From positions 1 through 53,008 of the forward strand of contig SFGF01000017.1 of the NCBI GenBank assembly GCA_004556655.1: 53,008 nt of DNA, read 5' to 3'. The notes under the pieces were generated by a model. That model saw only the letters and a list, made by a program, of their open reading frames with translations. It did not search any database and had not been told where the DNA came from. The translations under genes and the position numbers were made by a program. Below, piece by piece: positions 1-8,530 of this stretch; position 1 is the stretch's first letter, and each line of letters opens with the position of its first letter. Origin of the DNA: Lachnospiraceae bacterium. Its GTDB lineage: Bacteria; Bacillota; Clostridia; Lachnospirales; Lachnospiraceae.

Positions 1-1
1 A

Positions 2-199
2 TTCTTTGAGCGTGAAGAAATGTTGATTCAACAGGGACGACAAGAAGAACAAGTCAATACTGAACGTGAACGACAACGAGCGGAAAAGGAAAAGAATCGA
101 GCGGAAAAGGAAAAGAATCGCGCGGACCAGGAGAAAGAACGGGCAGATCGTCTCGAAGAAGAATTACGATGTTTGAAAGAAAGCCTGAAACATGTATAA
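2..199 (+). CDS. C-terminal fragment of a charged coiled-coil protein (5' end outside window)
   Basis: An open frame runs in from the left edge and stops at 197-199. The visible 65 residues are almost all Glu, Arg, Lys and Gln, as in a long coiled coil, and end in LEEELRCLKESLKHV. The heptads RAEKEKN are encoded by a 21-bp tandem repeat (77-97, 98-118, with a decayed third unit at 119-139). Such tails are common at the C-terminus of Rpn-family (PD-(D/E)XK) recombination-promoting nucleases/transposases in Clostridia, which is my best guess, but no catalytic domain lies in the window, so the family cannot be fixed. Confidence 0.6.
   Translation, partial: FFEREEMLIQQGRQEEQVNTERERQRAEKEKNRAEKEKNRADQEKERADRLEEELRCLKESLKHV
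77..139 (+). repeat. 21-bp in-frame tandem repeat
   Basis: Two identical 21-bp units (77-97 and 98-118) and a third degenerate unit (119-139) encode RAEKEKN, RAEKEKN and RADQEKE. The repeat keeps frame, so copy-number change would lengthen or shorten the coiled coil by one heptad. Confidence 0.75.
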
Positions 200-226
200 A
201 AATTGCTGCAGAGATGGCGACTTCGC

Positions 227-253
227 TTGAGGAGAATTCTTGTATGTTATAAT
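227..253 (+). promoter_or_regulatory. Putative promoter with extended -10
   Basis: TGTTATAAT at 245-253 is a perfect extended -10. The best -35 is TTGAGG (227-232) with a short 15-bp spacer, so the extended -10 probably carries the promoter. It would serve the DUF2284 gene that starts 61 bp downstream. Confidence 0.45.
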
Positions 254-313
254 ATAGCTGTTGAGGCATATTGATCTGCCCAATTATGTTGTTACGTTAT
301 GAGTGGAGGAAAA

Positions 314-895
314 ATGAACGATTACATATATACGACACAACGCTATGAAGCGGAGGTGCCGGTTGATGCATATTTAAAGGAGTGTGTGGATGTACCGACT
401 TTCCTGGAATATTGTAAGCAATGTCCGAATTATGGAAAGGTATGGTCCTGTCCTCCTTATGATTTTTCACCGGAAGAGTATTGGAAAAAATACCGGATGC
501 TGCATTTAATCAGTGTAAAAATTAATTTTCCTGAAGAAATGACAGAGAAGAAATATACACAGGATGAGATTTCAAAGCTGATAGAAGAGGTATTATGGGG
601 AGAACGCAGAAAATTGATGAATGAGCTGCTGGATATGGAAAAACAGTTTCCGGGGAGTGTGGTATTGAGTGCCGGTACTTGTATGTACTGCAGAGAGAAA
701 GGATGTGCACGGGCTGAGGGAAAGCCCTGCAGAGCACCGGAAAAGATCCGTTATTCGATAGAATCTCTCGGAGGCAATGTGGGGTTAACGGTGTCAAAAT
801 ATCTGAATCAGGAAATCCAATGGATCAGTGATGGAAAGTTGCCGGAGCATCTGATGCTTTTGTGTGGATTGTTGCTTCGTCATTCAGAAGACTGA
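314..895 (+). CDS. DUF2284 family putative metal-binding protein
   Basis: Predicted 193-residue cytosolic protein. It shows the DUF2284 pattern: an N-terminal group C24, C34, C37, C46 (within CKQCPNYGKVWSCPPY) and a C-terminal group C123, C126, C131, C139 (GTCMYCREKGC), suggesting bound metal or an Fe-S cluster. The function of the family is not known. An ATG at 299 is in frame, but GGAGG at 305-309 lies inside that extension and is spaced 4 bp from the ATG at 314, so 314 is the likely start. It is followed 23 bp later by a papain-like protein and then a membrane-anchored hydrolase on the same strand, probably one transcript. Confidence 0.85.
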   Translation: MNDYIYTTQRYEAEVPVDAYLKECVDVPTFLEYCKQCPNYGKVWSCPPYDFSPEEYWKKYRMLHLISVKINFPEEMTEKKYTQDEISKLIEEVLWGERRKLMNELLDMEKQFPGSVVLSAGTCMYCREKGCARAEGKPCRAPEKIRYSIESLGGNVGLTVSKYLNQEIQWISDGKLPEHLMLLCGLLLRHSED

Positions 896-918
896 AAAAC
901 AGTTATAATGGGAGAAAA

Positions 919-1632
919 ATGCATAAGAAAAAATATAGTAATGCTGCAATAGGCATAAGAAATCCATATCCGGCAATTGAAAAAGAAGGAAAATTGTCTT
1001 TTGGCGGCAATCAGTCATGGCTCCCACAGCCATATTTGCAGAATGTGGGATGTGGTCTGATCGCCTGTACAAATCTGTTGCTTTATCTAGACAGGTATGA
1101 AATTGTATGCGAAGAAAAAGAAATTGATAATATATCAAAAGAAAAAAGCTCGTATACGTTGGCGGAATATAACAGTTATGCAGAAAATCTTAATAAAAAA
1201 TATTTTCCCGTTATTCCCGGGATTGGAATGATCGGGTGGATCATGGTTTGGGGATTAAATCGTTATTTTCGGAAGCATCGTATGAAAATCAGGGCAGCCT
1301 GGGGTGTAAAGCCAGAGCGATTGTGGATGAGCATGGAGGAAATGCTTACAAAAAACCTGCCGGTAATTTTATCAGTTGGCCCCAATTTTCCATTTATATG
1401 GAAGAAAAATAAGCTTCTATTTTATATTCTGAATAAAGAGGGGGCTTATGTACAGGCCTGTCAGGCCAGCGGGCATTATGTGACAGTGACGGCAATGGAT
1501 GAAACCTGGCTGTGTATTTCGTCATGGGGTAAAAAATATTATATCAATCGACAGGAATATATGGAGTATGCACGCAGATACAGTGGTTTTCTGGTGAGTA
1601 ATATAGTGCATCTGAAACGTAATGACTCCTGA
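919..1632 (+). CDS. Papain-like (C39-type) cysteine peptidase-like protein
   Basis: 237 residues without a signal peptide. Residues 41-50 (QNVGCGLIAC) look like the Gln-plus-Cys active-site turn of C39/papain-like peptidases with C45 as nucleophile; GHYVTV places H186 as the general base. The third catalytic position, normally Asn/Asp before a Trp-Gly, reads SSWG (201-204). This fits a peptidase or peptidase-like fold; the substrate is unknown. GGGAG (910-914) sits 4 bp before the ATG at 919; a GTG at 862 inside the upstream gene is in frame but has no ribosome site. It lies between a DUF2284 protein and an alpha/beta hydrolase, with no ABC exporter or bacteriocin precursor nearby. Confidence 0.65.
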   Translation: MHKKKYSNAAIGIRNPYPAIEKEGKLSFGGNQSWLPQPYLQNVGCGLIACTNLLLYLDRYEIVCEEKEIDNISKEKSSYTLAEYNSYAENLNKKYFPVIPGIGMIGWIMVWGLNRYFRKHRMKIRAAWGVKPERLWMSMEEMLTKNLPVILSVGPNFPFIWKKNKLLFYILNKEGAYVQACQASGHYVTVTAMDETWLCISSWGKKYYINRQEYMEYARRYSGFLVSNIVHLKRNDS

Positions 1633-1659
1633 ATATCTAGTCTATTTATAGGAGATTGA

Positions 1660-2673
1660 ATGAAACGATTTCATAATAAAGCAAAAAAATATAAATGGGC
1701 AATAGCTGTCAGTGGTATCCTTTTGTCTGTCTGTGTGCTTCTCATAATTGCCTCCAATATTCTTGTCAGTGCGGCACTTGTACCTTCTTTTATGGAAAGA
1801 CTTTCTGCATTTGAAAAGATCACAGACGAAAGTTATGCAGCACTGGTACATACGGATGATATTGCACAAAATCAGCTTCAGTCAGAAAAAGATTTAGCAG
1901 TATGGATGGAAGAGGTACAGGCAAAAGAATTAACAAAAAAGCTGACAACATATTCATCGGATGGATATGAACTGGTTGCCCGGGTGTATTATCAAGAGCA
2001 GGAATCTCATAAATGGGTGATTCTTTTCCATGGTTATACAGGATGGAAAGAAGAGATGAACCCCATTGCCTGTGAGTACGCAAAGCGGGGATATCAGGTT
2101 CTCACTCCAGATATGCGATGTCAGGGGGAAAGTGAGGGTGATTTTATCGGTATGGGATGGACGGATCGGATGGATAACAGAATCTGGCTGGATTATATAT
2201 TGGAGCAGGATCCGCAGGCACAAATTGTTCTTCAGGGTCAATCTATGGGAGCTGCCTGTGCTCTGTTGATGGCGGAAGAAGAACTTCCGGAAAATGTGAT
2301 CGCAGTAGTTTCTGACTGTGCATTTTCCGATGCCTACGAAATGTTTCAAAAACAGATGAAAGACTGGTTCGGTTTGCCGGCATTTCCTCTGTTGCCTCTG
2401 GCAAATCAGATGCTGCAGCTGCGGGGCGGATACGACCTTCATGATGCTTCACCGATAAAGAATATTGATAAAATACAGATTCCGGTCTTATTTATACACG
2501 GAAGTGAGGATGAACTGATCCCGGCTGAAATGAGCAGAGAAATGTATGAAGCGGCTGCATGTGAAAAGAAACTTCTAATTATGGATGGAGCCGGACATGC
2601 CCAGTCACAGGATAAAGATCCGGAGCTATATTATGGGACGATATTTTCATTTATAGAGAAATATATAGAATGA
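1660..2673 (+). CDS. Membrane-anchored alpha/beta hydrolase
   Basis: 337 residues. A basic N-terminus followed by a hydrophobic stretch (about residues 12-40) suggests a signal anchor with the catalytic domain outside the membrane. Alpha/beta hydrolase landmarks are present: FHGYTG (oxyanion region), nucleophile elbow GQSMGA with S195, GSEDELIP giving the acid and GAGHAQ giving the histidine. Such YqkD/BAAT-like esterases hydrolyse small esters or peptides; the true substrate is unknown. AGGAG at 1650-1654 is 5 bp before the ATG. Twenty-seven bases separate it from the upstream peptidase-like gene. Confidence 0.8.
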   Translation: MKRFHNKAKKYKWAIAVSGILLSVCVLLIIASNILVSAALVPSFMERLSAFEKITDESYAALVHTDDIAQNQLQSEKDLAVWMEEVQAKELTKKLTTYSSDGYELVARVYYQEQESHKWVILFHGYTGWKEEMNPIACEYAKRGYQVLTPDMRCQGESEGDFIGMGWTDRMDNRIWLDYILEQDPQAQIVLQGQSMGAACALLMAEEELPENVIAVVSDCAFSDAYEMFQKQMKDWFGLPAFPLLPLANQMLQLRGGYDLHDASPIKNIDKIQIPVLFIHGSEDELIPAEMSREMYEAAACEKKLLIMDGAGHAQSQDKDPELYYGTIFSFIEKYIE

Positions 2674-2745
2674 TTATGGAAGCAGAATAAATATGAGATT
2701 TAGGGTGTTATATCGAGAAAATTATAGGAATACTATCATTTAGCA

Positions 2746-2780
2746 GACAAAACAGAGGCCGAAGAAACTTCAGCCCCTGT
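2746..2780 (-). terminator. Rho-independent terminator of the minus-strand hydrolase
   Basis: Read on the minus strand, ACAGGGGC-T-GAAG pairs with CTTC-G-GCCTCTGT (2752-2780) around a TTT loop, followed by TTTTG. It begins four bases after the stop codon of the minus-strand gene and separates it from the convergent hydrolase ending at 2673. Confidence 0.75.
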
Positions 2781-2784
2781 AAGC

Positions 2785-3708
2785 TTACAGATTCTCATCC
2801 ATAAATGCCACAATTCCTGCTTCCACTTCATCTTTGATCGCAGCATAATTGTGAATCTCATGACGGTATCCGGAGTACAGTTTGGTCTTTACTGTATGTC
2901 CGGTCTGGTACAGCCAGTTTGTAACCTGATAAACACCTTCTCCATAGTTTCCGACAGGATCCTGATCTCCGGCAATATTGTAAATCGGGAGATTTTTTGG
3001 GACTTTCTCAGCCCACCCTGTTCCGGTGATTGCGGTCATCATCTGGGTGAAATAAAGCATGGACTGATTGGTTGTAGGTTTCGTGAATGCATCAAAAGGA
3101 TCCGCCGCATGGTCACGCTGTACATAAGGATCAGCACAGATCCATTCATTTCCAATTGTTACTTCGCCACATCTTTCACACATCCAGCCCAGCAGCTGTC
3201 CTGCAAATTCCGGGTTTGATTCTTTCCCTTTCCCTTCGGCCAATGCTTTTTCCAGAGCTTTCTGGGTTTCTTCTGCTCCCCGGAATACTCCGGCAGTTCC
3301 GCAGATGGTAATTCCTGCCAGGTCGTCTCCGTATTTTGCTGCGTAATCTCTTACGATAAATGATCCCATACTGTGCCCGAAAAGAAAATACGGAAGGTCA
3401 GGATATTTTTCACAAACCAGTTCTTTCAGTTTATGCTCATCTTCCATCATAACATGAAATCCCTTGTCACCCCAGTTACCCCAGGTATCATTTGCCATGG
3501 CGGTTTTTCCGTGTCCGACGTGATCATCTGCGGCTACGATATACCCCGCATCCATGAATTTTACAATCATGTGAAGATATCTTCTGGAATGTTCACCGAA
3601 ACCGTGGACAATCTGGACAATTCCCTTCGGTTTTGCAGCCGGAACATAAATCCATCCATGCACCTCATCACGTTCATTAAATGATTGAAAATTTACCTCA
3701 TACAACAT
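2785..3708 (-). CDS. Lysophospholipase / monoacylglycerol lipase-like alpha/beta hydrolase
   Basis: 307-residue cytosolic serine hydrolase of the Hydrolase_4 (MGLL/PldB-like) family. The oxyanion motif HGFGEHSRRY (35-44), nucleophile elbow GHSMGS with S113, acid in AGDQDP (D250) and base in YRHEIHN (H283) form the expected triad and spacing. Members release fatty acids from monoacylglycerols or lysophospholipids; the substrate here is inferred. GGGAGG lies 7 bp before the ATG at 3708; a TTG further upstream at 3723 is in frame but would swallow the ribosome site. Single gene with its own terminator. Confidence 0.85.
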   Translation of the reverse strand: MLYEVNFQSFNERDEVHGWIYVPAAKPKGIVQIVHGFGEHSRRYLHMIVKFMDAGYIVAADDHVGHGKTAMANDTWGNWGDKGFHVMMEDEHKLKELVCEKYPDLPYFLFGHSMGSFIVRDYAAKYGDDLAGITICGTAGVFRGAEETQKALEKALAEGKGKESNPEFAGQLLGWMCERCGEVTIGNEWICADPYVQRDHAADPFDAFTKPTTNQSMLYFTQMMTAITGTGWAEKVPKNLPIYNIAGDQDPVGNYGEGVYQVTNWLYQTGHTVKTKLYSGYRHEIHNYAAIKDEVEAGIVAFMDENL

Positions 3709-3831
3709 AAAAACACCTCCCAATTATCATAGTTGTCAGAAACTTTCTTCTTCCTGAATTATACTTCAAAATCAGGAAACTGTCTATGAAAAAACCATGA
3801 AAAAAAGCCTGTTTAGCGGCTGGAATTTCAC

Positions 3832-3860
3832 TCGACAAAATACCAACCGGATGTTATAAT
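3832..3860 (+). promoter_or_regulatory. Strong sigma-A promoter of the etf/hydroxyacid dehydrogenase operon
   Basis: TCGACA (3832-3837), 17-bp spacer, TATAAT (3855-3860) with the extended -10 TG at 3852-3853. This is the best-matched housekeeping promoter in the first 10 kb and implies high basal expression unless repressed. Confidence 0.85.
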
Positions 3861-3869
3861 AAATCAGCC

Positions 3870-3887
3870 GCTTTAACCGTTTAAAGC
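3870..3887 (+). promoter_or_regulatory. Candidate operator or leader hairpin
   Basis: Perfect inverted repeat GCTTTAA-CCGT-TTAAAGC directly at the expected transcription start (about 3867), 10 bp after the -10 box. The position suits a repressor site; a short 5' hairpin in the mRNA is the alternative. No regulator gene is next to it. Confidence 0.45.
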
Positions 3888-3914
3888 AAAAAAGTACGAA
3901 AGAAGAAGGAAATC

Positions 3915-4703
3915 ATGAAAATCGTTGTATGTATGAAACAGGTGCCTGCCGGAACAAAAGTGGATATTGATCCGGAGACAGGTGCCATGAAGCGTCTGTC
4001 GGGAGAGACGCGAACGAATCCTTATGATCTGTTTGCACTGGAGGCAGCTCTCCAGCTCCGGGAAAAGCTGGGAGGAACAGTGACTGTGCTGACCATGGGA
4101 CCACCCCAGGCAGAGGAAATGATGCGGGATGCTTATACAATGGGTGCAGATGATGCGGTCATACTTTCTGACAGAAAATTTGCCGGTGCAGATGTACTGG
4201 CAACTTCCTATACACTTTCTCAGGGAATACAGGTTTTAGGAGGTGCAGATCTGATTGTCTGCGGAAAGCAGACTACAGACGGTGATACTGCTCAGGTGGG
4301 ACCGGCCATCGCAGAACATCTGGGAATTCCCCATGCGGCATGGGTGTCGGAGATCGTGGATGCAGATGAAGCATGTATCCGGGTTCGACAGGATCTGGTC
4401 AGTGTATCACAGGTTTCGGAGATCCCGTATCCCTGCCTGATTACAGTGGATAAGGATATGTGTGTGCCTCGCCTGCCCTCGTATCTTTTGAAGAAAGCTA
4501 CTGCTGACCGGCCGGTGCGCATTATGAGTTTTGCAGATATGCCGGATCAGGATCTGAGTCGTTATGGACTGGTAGGTTCACCAACTTCCGTTGAGCGTAT
4601 GTTTGCTCCTCCGGAGATAGAAAAACAGGTATATCTGGAAGGAAATGCGAAAGAAAAGACAGATTCGTTGTTTTCCATCCTGACCGGAAAAAAGATCACT
4701 TGA
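3915..4703 (+). CDS. etfB: Electron transfer flavoprotein subunit beta
   Basis: 262 residues, full length for EtfB. It starts MKIVVCMKQVPAGTKVDID and carries the EtfB signature region VCGKQTTDGDTAQVGPAIAE (about 115-135). Together with the alpha subunit it binds FAD (and AMP or a second, bifurcating FAD) and passes electrons between dehydrogenase, NAD and ferredoxin. It opens an operon with etfA and a GlcD-type dehydrogenase, the same order as lctBCD of Acetobacterium woodii, where the complex oxidises lactate with NAD using reduced ferredoxin as co-donor. GAAGGA sits 4 bp before the ATG. Confidence 0.95.
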   Translation: MKIVVCMKQVPAGTKVDIDPETGAMKRLSGETRTNPYDLFALEAALQLREKLGGTVTVLTMGPPQAEEMMRDAYTMGADDAVILSDRKFAGADVLATSYTLSQGIQVLGGADLIVCGKQTTDGDTAQVGPAIAEHLGIPHAAWVSEIVDADEACIRVRQDLVSVSQVSEIPYPCLITVDKDMCVPRLPSYLLKKATADRPVRIMSFADMPDQDLSRYGLVGSPTSVERMFAPPEIEKQVYLEGNAKEKTDSLFSILTGKKIT

Positions 4704-4716
4704 GGAGGGGCGGAAA

Positions 4717-5907
4717 ATGGAATTTATGAAATTTGACGCACAGAAATGCAGTCTGTGTGGAACATGTGTGGAAAAATGTCCGTTTGGCGCTTTGAGTATC
4801 GAGAGTGCGGGGATTGTAGTAAGTGAAAGCTGCCGTATGTGTGGACTGTGTGTCCGTCATTGTCCGGAAAAAGCAATTCGTTTTGAACAGAAAGCAAAAT
4901 CATTTAATAAAGAAAAATGGAAAGATTTTCTGATTTTTGTGGAACAGGAAAGAGGAGATATCCATCCTGTAGCCTATGAACTGATCGGGGAAGCAAGAAA
5001 GATGGCGCCAAAAGTAAATTACAAAGTAAATTGTGTGATTGTCGGCGGTGTGGGAACCGGTGAAAACGCAAAGAAGCTGCTGCAGTATGGCGTAGACAAA
5101 GTATATGTGTATGAACATCCTGATTTTGAAGGATTCCGGGCAGACTGTTATACAGATGCTGTGGCGGACTGTATCGCTGCTGTAAAACCAAGTTCTGTGC
5201 TGATTGGAGCTACAGCTCTTGGACGATCCCTGGCACCGCGTCTTTCAACAAGATTCCATACCGGTCTGACAGCAGACTGTACAACACTGGATATCAAACC
5301 AAATACGGATATGATACAAATCCGTCCGGCATTCGGCGGTAATATCATGGCGCAGATTGCGATCACCAAGTCTCGTCCGCAGTTTGCCACGGTACGTTAC
5401 AGAGTTATGGATCGGGCTGCCCGTGTGGAAAAGCCGTTCGGAGAAGTTGTAATGTGTCCGGTGAATGAAGGAATGGTGAAGTCAGGCATCAAGATTCTGG
5501 AATCCTATGTGATTGACAGACAGAAGAGCCTGGAGGAAGAAGAGGTTCTTGTAGTTGCAGGAAGAGGAGTTCGAAATGAAAAAGATGTGGAGATGTGCCG
5601 AGAACTGGCGCAGGCTCTGGGTGGTCAATTAGCGTTTACACGACCTATGGTGGAAAATGGTTTTGGCGATACAGCCCAACAAATCGGACTGTCCGGACGT
5701 ACGGTTCGCCCAAAACTGATCATTACCTGCGGTGTATCAGGAGCCATTCAGTTTACTTCCTGTATGACAGGTTCGGAATGTATCGTGGCTATCAATAATG
5801 ATCCTGAGGCGCAGATTTTTAAAGTGGCCCATTATTGTATCGTAGACGACCTATATCAGGTGGTGCCTTACCTGACAGAACTTGTAAAGAATCGGAAGGA
5901 GGACTGA
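4717..5907 (+). CDS. etfA: Electron transfer flavoprotein subunit alpha with N-terminal 2[4Fe-4S] domain
   Basis: 396 residues, longer than classical EtfA (about 320) because residues 1-56 form a two-cluster ferredoxin module: C11/C14/C17/C21 and C39/C42/C45/C49. The remainder is the EtfA N-domain and the C-terminal FAD domain (GVSGAIQFTSCM and AINNDPEAQIF near the end). A ferredoxin module on EtfA is the hallmark of lactate-type confurcating complexes such as LctC and Caffeyl-CoA reductase CarE, where it accepts electrons from reduced ferredoxin. AGGAGG ends 8 bp before the ATG; 13 bp follow etfB. Confidence 0.95.
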   Translation: MEFMKFDAQKCSLCGTCVEKCPFGALSIESAGIVVSESCRMCGLCVRHCPEKAIRFEQKAKSFNKEKWKDFLIFVEQERGDIHPVAYELIGEARKMAPKVNYKVNCVIVGGVGTGENAKKLLQYGVDKVYVYEHPDFEGFRADCYTDAVADCIAAVKPSSVLIGATALGRSLAPRLSTRFHTGLTADCTTLDIKPNTDMIQIRPAFGGNIMAQIAITKSRPQFATVRYRVMDRAARVEKPFGEVVMCPVNEGMVKSGIKILESYVIDRQKSLEEEEVLVVAGRGVRNEKDVEMCRELAQALGGQLAFTRPMVENGFGDTAQQIGLSGRTVRPKLIITCGVSGAIQFTSCMTGSECIVAINNDPEAQIFKVAHYCIVDDLYQVVPYLTELVKNRKED

Positions 5908-5911
5908 GATC

Positions 5912-7330
5912 ATGCCATATCCATATAAGAAAATGACTGAGGCAGATTTTGCCTACATCCGTTCGGTTACGGCGCAGGATCGTGTCTGGACGGGAGATGA
6001 TATCGCCCGGGAATATTATAAGGATGAAATGCCGGAATACGGTGTATTTCCTCCGGAACTTTATGTGGAAGTATTGAATAAAGAAGAAATATCGGCAATT
6101 ATGGCTTACGCCTATAAAGAAAATATTCCGGTGGTATGCCGCGGAGCCGGTACGGGATTGGCGGGAGGCGCTACCTGTAAGTACGGTGGGATTATGCTGT
6201 CCATTATGAGAATGAATAAGATCTTTCCTGTGGATCATAAGAACCAGACAATCACTACAGAACCGGGTGCATTGTTGATTGATATTCAGGCAGCAGCCGC
6301 AGCGGAAGGTCTGTTTTATCCGCCGGATCCTGGTGAAAAAACAGCATCCATCGGCGGCAATGTTATTACTAATGCCGGGGGTATGAAAGCGGTGCGTTAT
6401 GGTCTCACAAGGGATTTTGTACGCTGTATTGAGGCGGTTATGCCGGATGGATCCATTCTAAATTTTTCATCCAATGTGGTGAAAAATACAACCGGTTATG
6501 ATATTAAAGATCTTGTGATCGGTTCGGAGGGTACCCTTTGTATTTTGACACAGGTTACACTGAAGCTTCTTCCGGCACCTACCTGTTCCTGTACGCTGGT
6601 CATGCCATTTGGCAGTCTGGAAGAGTGTGCGGATATGGTTCCGAAGGTTCTTGAATTACCATTTGTTCCCACAGCGATTGAATTTCTGGAAAGAGAACTG
6701 ATCGATATTGTGGAACGAAATCTGAATAAACTGTTCCCGGTAAAACAGGGAGAAGCCGTGTTAATTGTAATGTACGATGCATCCAGTAAACAGGAACTGG
6801 ACAGTGCCATTGAGGCAGCCGCAGAAGCGGCACTTGCCAACGGTGCGATCGACTGTTGTATCGCCGGAACACCGGAACGGGCAGGTTCTGTATGGGCTGT
6901 GAGGGGCGGTATTCTGGAAGGGATGAAAGCTGATTCGGTGGCACAGGAAGAGTGCGATGTGGTTGTACCGAGAGCAAGAATTGCAGAATACGTAAAGGCG
7001 GCAAAAAGGATCGCACTTTCTCATGGAATCCGGGTAGAACCCTGTGGTCACTGCGGTGACGGAAATATACATACAGAATTGCTTCGCGGACCGGAGATGA
7101 GTGATGAAGAATGGAAAAAGGCAACTCACAAAAGTCTTACGGAACTATATGCACTTTCCAAAGAGCTGGGCGGTCAGCTTTCCGGAGAACATGGAATCGG
7201 AAACGGACGACTGGAATTTTTGGAAGAATTTGTGGGACCAAGGATGATAGAATTGTATAAGGCTATCAAGCTGGCGTTTGATGATAAACTGATTCTGAAT
7301 CCGGGTAAAGTAATCGAATTTAACAAATGA
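5912..7330 (+). CDS. FAD-linked 2-hydroxyacid (probably lactate) dehydrogenase, GlcD/LctD type
   Basis: 472 residues. The N-terminal PCMH-type FAD domain includes RGAGTGLAGGA (about residues 77-87) and DPGEKTASIGGN; the C-terminal domain carries PCGHCGDGNIH and GEHGIGNGRLEFL with the metal/substrate histidines. The family oxidises D-lactate, glycolate or other 2-hydroxyacids. Because it sits 4 bp after a ferredoxin-type EtfA, I infer a confurcating LctBCD-like lactate dehydrogenase; glycolate or 2-hydroxyglutarate remain possible. AAGGAGG at 5896-5902 lies 9 bp before the ATG and inside the etfA 3' end. Confidence 0.88.
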   Translation: MPYPYKKMTEADFAYIRSVTAQDRVWTGDDIAREYYKDEMPEYGVFPPELYVEVLNKEEISAIMAYAYKENIPVVCRGAGTGLAGGATCKYGGIMLSIMRMNKIFPVDHKNQTITTEPGALLIDIQAAAAAEGLFYPPDPGEKTASIGGNVITNAGGMKAVRYGLTRDFVRCIEAVMPDGSILNFSSNVVKNTTGYDIKDLVIGSEGTLCILTQVTLKLLPAPTCSCTLVMPFGSLEECADMVPKVLELPFVPTAIEFLERELIDIVERNLNKLFPVKQGEAVLIVMYDASSKQELDSAIEAAAEAALANGAIDCCIAGTPERAGSVWAVRGGILEGMKADSVAQEECDVVVPRARIAEYVKAAKRIALSHGIRVEPCGHCGDGNIHTELLRGPEMSDEEWKKATHKSLTELYALSKELGGQLSGEHGIGNGRLEFLEEFVGPRMIELYKAIKLAFDDKLILNPGKVIEFNK

Positions 7331-7350
7331 AAAATGGGGGGAAAATAGAA

Positions 7351-8529
7351 ATGAGTGAAAAAAGATCATTGCTTGTAGATAAAAATAAAATGCCATTGGC
7401 CATGGGAATCGCCTTTGTGGCCTTTACGACTCAGTTTGGTGGTGGATTTGCTTCCGGAGCACAGATTTATCAGTATTTTATCAACTATGGTATCTGGTGT
7501 CTGATTCTTCCGGCACTGACGCAGGGGCTGTATGCACTGTTTTTCTGGTATGGAATGCGGTATGCTTACAAACATAAAACGTATGATTACCGCAGTTTTT
7601 CAGACAGTATCTATGGAAAGACAAGAGTGGTTATGTCGAATCTGTATGAAATCTGTTATCTGATTATGATCGGAACCGCTTCCGCTGCAGCGTTTGCTAC
7701 CGGTGGATCTACCATTCAGACACTGTTCGGTATTCCATACTGGCTGTGTACACTGTTTATTGCGGTATTTATTTTCCTGATTGCTCTGTTTGGAACCAAT
7801 GTAGTACGTAAATGTGCGTCAACACTTAGTGTTTTAATCATTATTGGTCTGGTTCTGGTTTTAGTTCCGAATATTATAGCACAATGGGGGAATATTACTT
7901 CATCAATAGGACGTATGACATCAGGAGAAATGACAGTGCTCTCTTCTGAGACAGGAGCATTTGGTCCGGCACTTTGGTCTGCCGTATTGTATTTCTTCTT
8001 CCAGCTTGCATCTGTGTCTGTTATGTACCAGCACATGGAACCTGTAACGGATGTGAAGCAGATCAATAAAGCAGCCATCGGGATGTTTATCTGCAACTTC
8101 TTTGCAATGGAACTGTCAATTGTGGGACTTCTTGCAGTTGCTTATGTAGCTGAACTGGCAGAAGCATCCGTACCTATGCTGGTTTTGGTTCAGAATGGTT
8201 TTGGTTCCGGTATACTTACACCGATCATCTCTATTTTGATCATATTAGGCGCTATCTCTACAGCAGTAAATATGATTTCAGGTATCGTAACACGATGTGT
8301 CAATGCGATGGAACGTCGTATGGATTCGAAAGAAAGGAAAGAAAAAGGTCATCTGGCACGAAATGCGGTGTTTACACTGATCTTTACCTTTATTGCTTTT
8401 TCAATCGCACAGTTTGGTCTGATGGCGGTTGTAAAGAAAGGTTATGCATATCTGGGATATGCAGCACTGATCACTCTGTTTATACCATTTGTGATTCATG
8501 CCGTGGCTACGAAAGGCAAAGAAATCTAA
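7351..8529 (+). CDS. YkvI-family integral membrane transporter
   Basis: 392 residues with about ten hydrophobic segments. The start of TM1, GGGFASGAQIYQYF, matches the GxGFASG(Q)E pattern of YkvI-family proteins, which look like APC/LeuT-fold carriers; the substrate is not established. GGGGGG (7336-7341) precedes the ATG at 7351; an upstream ATG at 7327 overlaps the stop of the dehydrogenase and has no usable ribosome site. Its place in the operon suggests uptake or release of the hydroxyacid oxidised by the Etf-linked enzyme, which is inference. Confidence 0.8.
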   Translation: MSEKRSLLVDKNKMPLAMGIAFVAFTTQFGGGFASGAQIYQYFINYGIWCLILPALTQGLYALFFWYGMRYAYKHKTYDYRSFSDSIYGKTRVVMSNLYEICYLIMIGTASAAAFATGGSTIQTLFGIPYWLCTLFIAVFIFLIALFGTNVVRKCASTLSVLIIIGLVLVLVPNIIAQWGNITSSIGRMTSGEMTVLSSETGAFGPALWSAVLYFFFQLASVSVMYQHMEPVTDVKQINKAAIGMFICNFFAMELSIVGLLAVAYVAELAEASVPMLVLVQNGFGSGILTPIISILIILGAISTAVNMISGIVTRCVNAMERRMDSKERKEKGHLARNAVFTLIFTFIAFSIAQFGLMAVVKKGYAYLGYAALITLFIPFVIHAVATKGKEI

Positions 8530-8530
8530 T

